Origin: Candidatus Woesearchaeota archaeon
Lineage (GTDB): Archaea > Nanobdellota > Nanobdellia > Woesearchaeales > UBA11576
Assembly: GCA_030591125.1 (NCBI GenBank)
Contig: JAUVBP010000028.1
Coordinates: 1 to 10,292, forward strand
Length of the DNA: 10,292 nt
Direction of reading: 5' to 3'
The position numbers were made by a program, and so were the translations under genes. Below are positions 1-6,745 of this stretch, one piece after another. Below the pieces are notes generated by a model that worked only from the letters and a program-made list of their open reading frames with translations, did not search any database and was not told the origin of the DNA. How positions within the stretch are numbered: position 1 is the first letter of the stretch; each line of letters opens with the position of its first letter.

Positions 1-3000
1 CACTGAATCTCACGACGCCAACAGCTCCTGCATCAGGGATTTCATACGTCCCATTACATAGTGTGGTATTGGTGGTGAGAATCATATCATCATATGGCGG
101 CAGAACATTCTCATCAGTATCATCACAATCAACCAGGTTCGGATGTGGGCAGTATTGAAGAAGATCGCTCGATATGTTTCCGAACCCATCTCCATCCGCA
201 TCATCACATCCAGGAGTTGCGTCAATCAGCAGACTATTGCTGAATACTGTAGTCCCATTGATACCTGTCGCATCTACAGATGTTGCTGACACATTCCAGA
301 CATCACCGCCAGAAGTCTCCTGGCTGACAGTCAGGTTGTACCTGCCGATGCCAGAATTATAATGGCTCTTGATCTGCTCCAGACTGAGTGTCCTATTGTA
401 TATCTTGACATCGGATATTGACCCGTTGAAAAAAGCATAAAGATCAGGGAAGGCAAGGTCATAATCTTTAAGACAGCCTATATACATATCAGTGGCCACT
501 TGTTCTATAGGATCATGGGAATTAGTATTTTCTTGTATCCTGGTGTCATCAAGATATAATCTATAGATATCTGAATCAAAATCATATGTAAACGCGATAT
601 AGTGCCAATCAGTATCTGGAGTATAACCGCTTGATATCAAGACTCCGTTATCAGTACCAGTATTTGTGTAATAGACCACAATGCTAGTCGCAGATGTATA
701 GAATCTGATTCTATAACTGTCAGTTTGATATAGAGTCCACAAACCTTGGCCCAAGCTATCATCTTCCTTGAACCACATAGAAACAGTTCCTTTATATTTA
801 TCGAACCCGGTAGATGGCGTTATTATATAATCATCCACACCATCAAACTCATAAGCTCCAAACCCATCATATCCCCCGGTCTCATTATACGTCGGTTCTG
901 CTGAATCTCCTGCGCCTGCAGCACCTAATCTTCCATCATTACCATGTCCACTTACATCAGGGATAGTCTCATCATCATAGCTCAACCGCACATTCATGCT
1001 CATCATCAGGTTCAGCACCATGATTGAGGCATCATCAACATACCAGTTATAGTAGAACTTGACTGCATCTCCATCTCCTTCCTGTACATCCTGTGGCCAG
1101 GCAGTGAGGTTGTCAAAGGTTGAATTATAGATCCCTCCATAGAATCCTGTGGCGTTCAATATCACACCAGTCATGTTCGGCGTCGCTTTGAGCTCCTGGC
1201 TGCTGCAGCAGATCTTTGTGTCATACGATCCTGATCCTGTGCAGTTCCCTAGCTGCAGGTTTGTATCTAAACCTATCTCTGTTGATGATATTGAAGCTAC
1301 GCATTCACCAGTAGGACAGGATGATTCATAAGTACAGGTCATGTTGTAGTATTCTGTACCTGAGACGCAGACATCGAATCCGTAGTTAGATTCAGTCCCT
1401 TTTTCGATATGTGAATTCGTCTGTGATTCCAGCGAAAATATGTTCTGTGCATCTGGCGCTGAACAATTTGTTCCGAATGGCTCGCCATATATCTCTTCGC
1501 AACACAAGGAGTATCCATAATTTGACTGGTTTGTCAGCTCTGCGTGGGCATTGAACTGGTCTGACATGTAAAGTACGTGAGTATCAGTACAGGTTGCTTT
1601 AGCTACAACATTGCATTCTATCTTGCTCACATAGTTGAATGCTGTGCCATTCTTCTCCCCGAACTGGAAGAACAGCTCGTGGGCTCCACCATCCCTCTCT
1701 ATATTGGTCAGGTGTCCAGTCTCACCGCAGAGATATCCGCCTATGAACAGGGATTCTATGACCAGAGAATCAGTCACTGTCAGGTTGGTATAATTATGCA
1801 TTGTTCCATCTGAATCTATAAGCATAAGCTGCGGTTTCAATGATGTCTCTCCGCATTTGAGACTTAAGAACTCAAGGTCATCCGCTGTCGAGTTCAGGTC
1901 CCTGAGGAATTCCGTGAATGTTGTGGTGTTCTTTGGCGTTATTATCAGGTTTGCCATCCCAACAGTATTGAAATCTACAGTCCATTCTCCACCAAGAGAC
2001 GGATAACTATGCACATTCAGGATCTCTATCAGCTCTCCTCCACCTGTTCCTCTCACTCCTGCGACCTTATAGAACAATGTCCCATTCTTGTTGAGCTCTG
2101 TGACCATGACCGTCCAGGTATCATTGCCACGGGTGATACTATTCTCGCCCATCTTGATGCTATACCTGCCTGAGCACATAGGATTCACTTCGGAGAGGTT
2201 GCTGGCATCAGGACACACGTATATACCCCCTATTCCTGATGACGGTATGTACAAGGTCTTATTGTAGCTTATCTCTGCAGGCCATTCATCCATGTGGATG
2301 ACGGCTTTCATCTGGTAAGGGTCACTCTCTGCGACCAGGGTGCTCAAGTCTATGTCAAGCTCTGCGTTCTCGAAGTACACATCAAATTCAGCTATAGGGA
2401 CATCATCTTCACTCTTCAACAGCACTTCACTAGGTCCGAACTGGGGTATCTCTGTGACATCAACACCCTCATCACCCACTAGCACAAGGGATATATCTGA
2501 AGATGGAGGCACGATCTTCTTAGGTATTATGAGCTGCTCATCGTATGCGCTGACAAGATCGTATTTGACATTGTTATCCGAGTAGATGTAGAAGGTGTCG
2601 CGGGTGCTGTTCAATCCAGATATTGTAAGATTATAGCCTCTCCAGATATTCTTCTGCAATGTCGCAGTGCTGAGCAGCTGCGTAGAGCTGTCATTCAGCA
2701 ATCCTGTAAGCAGGTATACTGCATCATCCTTGTTGGACCATGCGTGGAAGGATATTGTGTCGTTTTCTGTGATGCTTGAATCAAGTGTGATCTTGAGGTA
2801 TTTCTTGTTGAGCGGTGTGAAGTTACCATCCTTTACGCTTATGAGCTCAAACAATGAGAGGTTGAATTCTGGGGATTCGATAGGTTCAGGTTCTGCAGTG
2901 ATGTTCTCTGAGGTCATATTCTCCGCTGTGATGTTTTCCAGGGTGACATTCTCTTGAGTCACGTTAGCTACAGCAACATTTTCTGTACTGATGTTCTCAG

Positions 3001-5581
3001 TTACATTCACCATCTCAGGGACTTCGACAGGTTCTTCATACCGGTCTATGACTTCAGCTGCTGTGACCTTGACATCGATGATATTGTAGCTCAGGTTCAG
3101 GTCATATGTCTGGTTAGACAGGTGTGGTACGGTCCATTCTATGCTGTCTATCAGCCCATCAGAATTTGCATCCACTAACGTGACATTGTCTACGCGCTCT
3201 TTGCCTGTTGAATTGACGTGCCAGTCAAGTTTGACCAGCCATGCAGGCACCCATGGTATATCTGTGTATGCCTTGATCTGCTTATAGCCAAGGTCGCTTG
3301 ATATCGTGACTTCTTTCAGGTACTGGCTCTTCACATCTTCTTCCTTCAGTGGAGCAGGTGTGCTATACACTATCTCGTACACTTTGGGTGTGCTGTTCAC
3401 ATCATCAGTTATGTTGATCTCGACATCATCAAGTCCTGGCACATAAGGGACGCGGACGATTATATCTGCAGGTTCCGGTGTATGTACAACAGGTTCTGTA
3501 ACAGGTTCAGGAGCTGGTTCGTAGGGGTCAGGCTCTTGAACAGGGGGTTCAACAGGACTTGTATAGGTTGGTGGTGTGACAGGGATGATCTTTCCTATCT
3601 CATCAGGGTCATAGCTCACTGTAAAAGTGATTGGTGCTGTCAGCTCAGTGTTGCCTCTGTCAGTGCAATCTATCTGCCATGTGTGTTTCCCTTCTGAAAG
3701 GTACCTGACTTCAAAGAAATTCAGTCCTCTCATGACCAATCGGTCTGTAGCCATCAGCTTTCCATCAAGGTACATGCTGCAGCTGTCGAATATCTTGCCG
3801 GCATCATAGAGGAAATTCAGGTTCCTGCCTATCACTGCGCCAGATAAAGGTCTTGTCAGGACAACTTCCTGCGTGTACTGTGAGTCAAGCACTGCTGCGC
3901 CTGTCACTCCAAAAAGAGAGCCCATCCAGTTGAAGAACCGGGTTATGATACCATCTCCTGAGATTCCTGCTGCTGCAAAGAAACCAGTTATCGCGGGTGT
4001 TTGGCCTTCTTCAGCAGTCTCATCGGTACTGTTCTCCAGCTCTCCAACTGGATATCTTTTAGGGGCTTTCTTTATCTTGAATTTCTGTTCTGGAAGCTTC
4101 TTCTTCTCTTTGTTCTTGATCTTATGCCACTTCTTCCAGAGCTGTTCAGGGTCTTTCTCGTTCCAGAATGATCCTTCTTCTTCGGTGATGTTCAGCTCTG
4201 TCTGATTGATGATTGTGATATTAAGTGTCTCATTGCCTTCAGTGCTGTTTACCTCTATCTCTTCTGTGATAGCAGTCTCATTTATGATCGTGATGTTGCT
4301 CTCTCCATCTTCAACCACAGGTTCAGAAGACAGTGTTATCTCATATATCGTGATGTTCTCTGCATCTCTTGGTAAGGTGGTCATGAGATTTATCTCTCCA
4401 GGATCTGTCACCATTATCCTCTTTGTCCAGTTGACCTGTTTCCATATCTCTGCAGGACCCTGCAAGAGCTCTTCTGGAAGTCCTGGTACCTGAGTCACGT
4501 TCGTCATGTTGGTCACATTGAGCGTGACATTGGTGAGGTTCATCGTCACATTGGTGACATTGGTCATGTTCAGAGTGATATTAGTGAAGTTGAGGCTCAC
4601 ATTTGTCATGTTGGTCAGATTGAGCGTGGCATTGGTAAGGTTCAGCTCTTCTGAAGGTATGGTGACAGTGGTGATGTCAGTCGCATTAGTGACATTGATT
4701 TCTTCTGGAGGTATCATGACATCGGTCACATTGGCAAGGCTGAAGTCTATCGCGACAAAGCTCCTTTCACTGCTCTGCACTTCTGTGGTGCCATCTGTGC
4801 ATCCGACTTTCCAGAGATATTCTCCTGGCTGCATATCCTCAAGCTCGAAATAGTTCGTGCCGCCCACTATGCTTGTCTCATCTGCGACACTGGTGGACTG
4901 GTCTTCAACATACCTGAACTGGAGATACAATGAGCAGCTCTGCACCCCTTCACTGCTGTCCAGGCCATAGCTGAAAGTTACCCAGTTGTCGATCTCTGCT
5001 CCATCTGCAGGGGACTCTAAGCCGATATCCACTGAAAATTCAGGCAGTACAGGTTCTTCGATGATCTCTTCAACAGGTTCTTCTGTGGTGTTTTCTGGTA
5101 CGGTCTCATTCACCTGCTCCAGGGTCTCATTGACAAGGATCTCTTCAACTACAGGTTCTTCTATTACAACTTCAGGTACAATCACTTCTGTGCCGAGATC
5201 ATCCAACATCTGCTGCTCTGCAGTATCAAGTTCTGAAGTTGTCTGGTTGTCTTCCAAAACTGCGAATCCTACTGGTGCAAAACTCGTCAAGAATCCTCTA
5301 GCAGCAGGTAACTTTTGTGAACATAGAGTCAACTTTGCTGAGGGTTCTTGACCCCACAATTCCGACAGCAATGGAAGAACTGGTGAACACTCTGGCGGAA
5401 TTGTCGTGTTGAACAACACTGCGCCGATTGCGATGATGACTAACATCACTGCAATCACAGGCAGCATTCTGGATGTGCCCGGTCTCACCGGTGCAGGTGC
5501 AGGCAGCTGATTATCGAGCCGTGTATCGATCTGGCCAAGCTGTTTCTGCAGCTGCATTATCCTGTCATCAGAGGTGATCAT
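1..5581 (-). CDS. Giant membrane-anchored surface protein with Ig-like, LamG and metal-binding modules (C-terminus beyond window)
   Basis: The frame is open for 1860 codons and lacks its C-terminus. A GAGGTG Shine-Dalgarno (5590-5595) lies 8 nt before the ATG, and the start overlaps the upstream stop as ATGA. Residues 1-38 are a short cytoplasmic segment. Residues 39-57 (MLPVIAVMLVIIAIGAVLF) form a signal anchor preceded by Arg, so the bulk should be extracellular. Then follow an acidic Glu/Pro/Thr linker (about 131-181), an Ig-like domain (about 187-266), a dense N-x-T array (314-363) and a basic Lys-rich stretch (about 471-509). Next come a hydrophobic segment (531-566), a second Ig-like domain (about 575-644, same SCSxYL...GCTD/DCTD pattern), a Pro-rich linker (about 664-704) and a second sequon array (859-895). 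Near the end are a Cys-rich region with CC pairs (about 1320-1465), a LamG/concanavalin-like domain (about 1542-1740) and a DADGDGFG...DCDDTDENV metal-binding motif (about 1790-1828). The likely role is a heavily N-glycosylated cell-surface or adhesion protein; the exact function is unknown. Confidence 0.9.
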   Translation of the reverse strand, partial: MITSDDRIMQLQKQLGQIDTRLDNQLPAPAPVRPGTSRMLPVIAVMLVIIAIGAVLFNTTIPPECSPVLPLLSELWGQEPSAKLTLCSQKLPAARGFLTSFAPVGFAVLEDNQTTSELDTAEQQMLDDLGTEVIVPEVVIEEPVVEEILVNETLEQVNETVPENTTEEPVEEIIEEPVLPEFSVDIGLESPADGAEIDNWVTFSYGLDSSEGVQSCSLYLQFRYVEDQSTSVADETSIVGGTNYFELEDMQPGEYLWKVGCTDGTTEVQSSERSFVAIDFSLANVTDVMIPPEEINVTNATDITTVTIPSEELNLTNATLNLTNMTNVSLNFTNITLNMTNVTNVTMNLTNVTLNVTNMTNVTQVPGLPEELLQGPAEIWKQVNWTKRIMVTDPGEINLMTTLPRDAENITIYEITLSSEPVVEDGESNITIINETAITEEIEVNSTEGNETLNITIINQTELNITEEEGSFWNEKDPEQLWKKWHKIKNKEKKKLPEQKFKIKKAPKRYPVGELENSTDETAEEGQTPAITGFFAAAGISGDGIITRFFNWMGSLFGVTGAAVLDSQYTQEVVLTRPLSGAVIGRNLNFLYDAGKIFDSCSMYLDGKLMATDRLVMRGLNFFEVRYLSEGKHTWQIDCTDRGNTELTAPITFTVSYDPDEIGKIIPVTPPTYTSPVEPPVQEPDPYEPAPEPVTEPVVHTPEPADIIVRVPYVPGLDDVEINITDDVNSTPKVYEIVYSTPAPLKEEDVKSQYLKEVTISSDLGYKQIKAYTDIPWVPAWLVKLDWHVNSTGKERVDNVTLVDANSDGLIDSIEWTVPHLSNQTYDLNLSYNIIDVKVTAAEVIDRYEEPVEVPEMVNVTENISTENVAVANVTQENVTLENITAENMTSENITAEPEPIESPEFNLSLFELISVKDGNFTPLNKKYLKITLDSSITENDTISFHAWSNKDDAVYLLTGLLNDSSTQLLSTATLQKNIWRGYNLTISGLNSTRDTFYIYSDNNVKYDLVSAYDEQLIIPKKIVPPSSDISLVLVGDEGVDVTEIPQFGPSEVLLKSEDDVPIAEFDVYFENAELDIDLSTLVAESDPYQMKAVIHMDEWPAEISYNKTLYIPSSGIGGIYVCPDASNLSEVNPMCSGRYSIKMGENSITRGNDTWTVMVTELNKNGTLFYKVAGVRGTGGGELIEILNVHSYPSLGGEWTVDFNTVGMANLIITPKNTTTFTEFLRDLNSTADDLEFLSLKCGETSLKPQLMLIDSDGTMHNYTNLTVTDSLVIESLFIGGYLCGETGHLTNIERDGGAHELFFQFGEKNGTAFNYVSKIECNVVAKATCTDTHVLYMSDQFNAHAELTNQSNYGYSLCCEEIYGEPFGTNCSAPDAQNIFSLESQTNSHIEKGTESNYGFDVCVSGTEYYNMTCTYESSCPTGECVASISSTEIGLDTNLQLGNCTGSGSYDTKICCSSQELKATPNMTGVILNATGFYGGIYNSTFDNLTAWPQDVQEGDGDAVKFYYNWYVDDASIMVLNLMMSMNVRLSYDDETIPDVSGHGNDGRLGAAGAGDSAEPTYNETGGYDGFGAYEFDGVDDYIITPSTGFDKYKGTVSMWFKEDDSLGQGLWTLYQTDSYRIRFYTSATSIVVYYTNTGTDNGVLISSGYTPDTDWHYIAFTYDFDSDIYRLYLDDTRIQENTNSHDPIEQVATDMYIGCLKDYDLAFPDLYAFFNGSISDVKIYNRTLSLEQIKSHYNSGIGRYNLTVSQETSGGDVWNVSATSVDATGINGTTVFSNSLLIDATPGCDDADGDGFGNISSDLLQYCPHPNLVDCDDTDENVLPPYDDMILTTNTTLCNGTYEIPDAGAVGVVRFS
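2891..3007 (-). repeat. Second sequon array with N-x-T-x-E pentapeptides
   Basis: From residue 859 there are seven sequons in 37 residues. The last five form a regular pentapeptide series NVTQE, NVTLE, NITAE, NMTSE, NITAE, with a DNA period of 15 bp. An acidic, glycosylated spacer is likely. The array comes after the NSDGLIDSIEWTVPHLSNQ segment. Confidence 0.8.
4493..4642 (-). repeat. Dense N-x-T glycosylation-sequon array in the giant surface protein
   Basis: Residues 314-363 hold 15 N-x-T/S sequons in 50 residues, such as NLT, NAT, NMT, NVS, NFT and NIT, mostly adjacent or separated by one Leu or Met. The DNA shows it as repeated AATGTGACC-like words. A heavily glycosylated, extended stalk is the natural reading. 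Confidence 0.85.
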
Positions 5582-6045
5582 CCTGCGACCACCTCTGCCC
5601 GGGCCTGCTTCTTCTTTGCCCTGTTGTGACAGGTCCATATCGTCCTGTCGTTCCTTCCGACGAGAAGCGCTATCTCATGGAAGCTCATGCTCACATCTTC
5701 TTTGAGGTAGAAAGAGATGCTTTCAAGCGGCGCGAGCTGCCGGTCCTTGAATACTTCAACAGGTATCTGGACTTCTTTTTCAGAAGATTCGCGGGTCTTC
5801 GGGTGCTCTTGTCTTTTTTTCTGTGCCCTGTTATAGCACGTCCAGATTGTCCTGTCATCGCGGTCGAGAATTTCTGCTATCTCATGATAGCTGAGATCAT
5901 GTTCGTCTTTCAGGTATTCTGTTATGGATTCAAGCGGAGCGAGGTTTCTATCTTGAAATATAGAACTCGGTATTGCTACTATAGTTACCTCTTTTTCACT
6001 CTGTCTTTGTATACCAAACACCCGCGACGATGTTGTCTCTGTCAT
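5578..6045 (-). CDS. Tandem-HTH DNA-binding protein, probable local regulator
   Basis: This 155-residue protein is built from two copies of one HTH unit, residues 25-77 and 94-146. I count 33 identities in 53 aligned positions without gaps. Each copy has the order IP..F.DR.LAPLESI..YLK, then S[YF]HEIA, then a candidate recognition helix DRTIWTC.NRA.KK that is almost the same in both. The fold resembles sigma-region-4/transposase-like HTH units seen in DPANN proteins of unknown role (remembered, not searched). Its stop overlaps the ATG of the giant surface protein (ATGA), so the two are probably co-transcribed and translationally coupled. No Shine-Dalgarno is seen before the ATG at 6045, but that ATG lies just before the HTH-containing frame and I see no better start. 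Upstream lie six copies of a 17-bp palindrome, the obvious candidate targets. Autoregulation is inferred. Confidence 0.88.
   Translation of the reverse strand: MTETTSSRVFGIQRQSEKEVTIVAIPSSIFQDRNLAPLESITEYLKDEHDLSYHEIAEILDRDDRTIWTCYNRAQKKRQEHPKTRESSEKEVQIPVEVFKDRQLAPLESISFYLKEDVSMSFHEIALLVGRNDRTIWTCHNRAKKKQARAEVVAG
5590..5595 (-). promoter_or_regulatory. Shine-Dalgarno of the giant surface protein
   Basis: The minus strand reads GAGGTG, complementary to the conserved end of 16S rRNA, 8 nt before the ATG at 5581. It lies inside the last codons of the HTH gene. It settles the start of the surface protein and allows independent initiation as well as coupling. Confidence 0.7.
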
Positions 6046-6057
6046 CAGAGCATAACT

Positions 6058-6074
6058 TACTCACTATGTAAGTT
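6058..6074. promoter_or_regulatory. Palindromic operator-like site 1
   Basis: Reads TACTCACTATGTAAGTT, 14 of 17 matches to the best copy (site 5). It lies 13 bp upstream of the HTH start codon, in the predicted 5' leader. A second inverted repeat overlaps it: TAACTTAC (6053-6060) and GTAAGTTA (6068-6075), perfect 8-bp arms with a 7-bp spacer. It is the most divergent copy. Confidence 0.65.
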
Positions 6075-6084
6075 ACCTTCTAAA

Positions 6085-6101
6085 TACTCACAATGTGAGT
6101 A
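6085..6101. promoter_or_regulatory. Palindromic operator-like site 2
   Basis: Reads TACTCACAATGTGAGTA, two perfect 8-bp inverted arms around a single central A. It overlaps the transcription start predicted from the TATA-like box at 6108-6116 (minus strand). Binding here would be expected to block the HTH/surface-protein transcript. Confidence 0.8.
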
Positions 6102-6107
6102 GTTCGG

Positions 6108-6122
6108 TATTTAAAAGTTTCG
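6108..6122 (-). promoter_or_regulatory. Archaeal-type promoter (BRE + TATA) for the HTH/surface-protein unit
   Basis: On the minus strand CGAAAC (6122-6117, BRE-like) is followed directly by TTTTAAATA (6116-6108, TATA-like). The usual spacing of about 26 bp puts the transcription start near 6086, giving a leader of about 40 nt before the ATG at 6045. Palindrome 2 covers that start and palindrome 1 lies in the leader. Assigned by pattern only. Confidence 0.55.
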
Positions 6123-6146
6123 AATTCAAGGGTTTCAGAGAAATCA

Positions 6147-6163
6147 TTCTCACATTGTGAGTA
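6147..6163. promoter_or_regulatory. Palindromic operator-like site 3
   Basis: Reads TTCTCACATTGTGAGTA, one arm mismatch at position 2 and a central T instead of A. It lies 62 bp from site 2, counted start to start. A minus-strand TATA-like box (6171-6180) sits about 20 bp away centre to centre, nearly the same geometry as site 2 and its promoter. Confidence 0.75.
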
Positions 6164-6170
6164 GTAACAC

Positions 6171-6180
6171 TATTTAAATG
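6171..6180 (-). promoter_or_regulatory. Second minus-strand TATA-like box
   Basis: The minus strand reads CATTTAAATA. Its centre lies about 20 bp from the centre of palindrome 3, compared with about 19 bp between the proximal TATA box and palindrome 2. It may be a second, distal promoter for the HTH unit. AT-rich context makes chance TATA matches likely. Confidence 0.35.
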
Positions 6181-6193
6181 AAAGTCAAAAACA

Positions 6194-6210
6194 TACTCAC
6201 TATGTAAGTA
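6194..6210. promoter_or_regulatory. Palindromic operator-like site 4
   Basis: Reads TACTCACTATGTAAGTA. The outer bases of the arms pair, with a mismatched central region. It starts 47 bp after site 3. Next to it the minus strand has CGAAAC followed by TTTTTATTTTT (6227-6211); the 11-bp element TCGAAACTTTT is shared exactly with the proximal promoter. Confidence 0.75.
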
Positions 6211-6242
6211 AAAAATAAAAAGTTTCGATCAAAAAGAAGGGA

Positions 6243-6259
6243 TACTTACAATGTAAGTA
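6243..6259. promoter_or_regulatory. Palindromic operator-like site 5
   Basis: Reads TACTTACAATGTAAGTA, a perfect palindrome of two 8-bp arms around one A. It starts 49 bp after site 4 and is followed by a run of A on the plus strand. No clear TATA box adjoins it. Confidence 0.8.
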
Positions 6260-6289
6260 AAAAAAAGAAACAGACAGATCAAGACCCGA

Positions 6290-6306
6290 TACTTACAATG
6301 TGAGTA
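6290..6306. promoter_or_regulatory. Palindromic operator-like site 6
   Basis: Reads TACTTACAATGTGAGTA; the arms differ only by the Y/R pair at position 5 and its mirror. It starts 47 bp after site 5. Its right edge runs into a plus-strand TATA-like stretch (GTATAAATAC, 6304-6313), so it could also influence rightward transcription. Confidence 0.78.
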
Positions 6307-6492
6307 TAAATACAGAATAATATTATTTTAATAAAGAAACAATATAAATAAACTAAGTTTTTAATATTATATTGATTTGAACCGGCCAGTGAAACCAAAA
6401 GTTTAAATAGTATAATATATAAGGTAAGTTTTAATAGAACAGTAATATTAAATAATAATATTTTAAGTAAAAAAAGATAAACATTTAATATC

Positions 6493-6500
6493 TTTATAAT
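6493..6500 (+). promoter_or_regulatory. TATA-like box placed for leaderless transcription of the AbrB-like gene
   Basis: TTTATAAT is centred about 26 bp before the ATG at 6522, the spacing expected if the transcript starts at the initiation codon. The competing upstream box at 6402-6409 would give a leader of about 90 nt. Confidence 0.4.
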
Positions 6501-6507
6501 AAACAAG

Positions 6508-6519
6508 AATCACGTGATT
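6508..6519. promoter_or_regulatory. 12-bp perfect palindrome before the AbrB-like start
   Basis: AATCACGTGATT is self-complementary over 12 bp and ends 2 bp before the ATG at 6522. It lies between the proximal TATA-like box and the start codon, a typical repressor position. Its GTGAT part could also act as a partial Shine-Dalgarno. AbrB-fold proteins often regulate themselves, so a self-operator is possible but not shown. Confidence 0.4.
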
Positions 6520-6521
6520 AC

Positions 6522-6677
6522 ATGGTAAAGATACAGAGTCCAAAATCAGGTCAGTTCAACATAACTATCCCTTTGGGATTGATCAAGTTGAAGCGTTGGA
6601 AAAAAGGCACTGAGATCTTTCCGACCCTGAATGAAAAAGGCGAAGTTGTTCTCAAGGAGATAACTTACGAGAGCTAG
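6522..6677 (+). CDS. Small AbrB/SpoVT-like (swapped-hairpin) DNA-binding protein
   Basis: This 51-residue frame begins MVKIQSPKSGQFNITIP and continues with WKKGTEI, then EKGEVVLKEI, ending in TAG. The order matches archaeal AbrB-like proteins: a KSGQ..ITIP first strand and turn, a short helix, W.KGTE, and a final strand after an EKG turn. These small proteins dimerise through swapped hairpins and act as transcription regulators or as antitoxin-type DNA binders. The helix LGLIKLKRW is more basic than usual. It stands 68 bp before the MNT gene on the same strand and may be the first gene of that unit. A partner toxin is not obvious next to it, unless it cooperates with the MNT/HEPN pair. Confidence 0.8.
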   Translation: MVKIQSPKSGQFNITIPLGLIKLKRWKKGTEIFPTLNEKGEVVLKEITYES

Positions 6678-6704
6678 ATATCACAATAAGGACGTGGTGA
6701 TAAG

Positions 6705-6739
6705 AAAACGTATCAAGTGTAAATAAAACGTATCAGGTG
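6705..6739 (+). repeat. Tandem 20-bp direct repeat before the MNT gene
   Basis: AAAACGTATCAAGTG (6705-6719) recurs as AAAACGTATCAGGTG (6725-6739), 14 of 15 bases identical, with a period of 20 bp. Two helical turns would place both copies on one DNA face. It is a candidate binding site for the wHTH domain of the gene directly downstream. The second copy also contributes the Shine-Dalgarno. Confidence 0.6.
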
Positions 6740-6741
6740 AT
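6736..6741 (+). promoter_or_regulatory. Shine-Dalgarno GGTGAT that decides a TTG start
   Basis: GGTGAT is fully complementary to the conserved ATCACC near the 16S rRNA 3' end and ends 4 nt before TTG 6746. The nearby ATG at 6742 meets a stop after six codons, and the TTG frame has a stop (TGA) directly upstream. TTG is therefore the best start. Confidence 0.65.
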
Positions 6742-6745
6742 ATGA

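Larger units (their letters stand above)
6307..6521. promoter_or_regulatory. AT-rich leader region upstream of the AbrB-like gene
   Basis: This stretch holds no gene I can support. It is very AT-rich, with many overlapping TATA-like words. The clearest plus-strand element is ACCAAAAG followed by TTTAAATA (6402-6409), a good BRE/TATA match that would start transcription near 6432. A second box, TTTATAAT, lies at 6493-6500. I see no further copy of the 17-bp palindrome here. Confidence 0.45.

Noticed and set aside
174..5351. Many plus-strand ORFs of 60-121 codons
   Set aside because: All lie antisense to the continuous surface-protein frame. Their Ser/Thr/Val-rich content mirrors the sequon and Glu/Pro-rich codons on the other strand.
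5626..6102. 158-codon plus-strand ORF opposite the HTH gene
   Set aside because: It is antisense to a clear HTH-coding frame, spans the operator region, and has no recognisable domain.
6058..6306. Regularly spaced repeats as a CRISPR array
   Set aside because: The 17-bp units are palindromic and too short. Spacings vary (27 to 62 bp), the intervals include promoter-like AT tracts, and no cas gene is nearby.
6058..6306. Palindrome array as iterons of a replication origin
   Set aside because: No replication initiator gene is present, and the sites sit at promoter positions of an HTH gene. An operator array explains them better, though an origin is not excluded.
6279..6506. Hydrophobic 75-codon minus-strand ORF
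   Set aside because: Its composition (I, L, F, Y) follows from AT-rich intergenic DNA. It overlaps palindrome 6 and plus-strand promoter elements and has no family signal.
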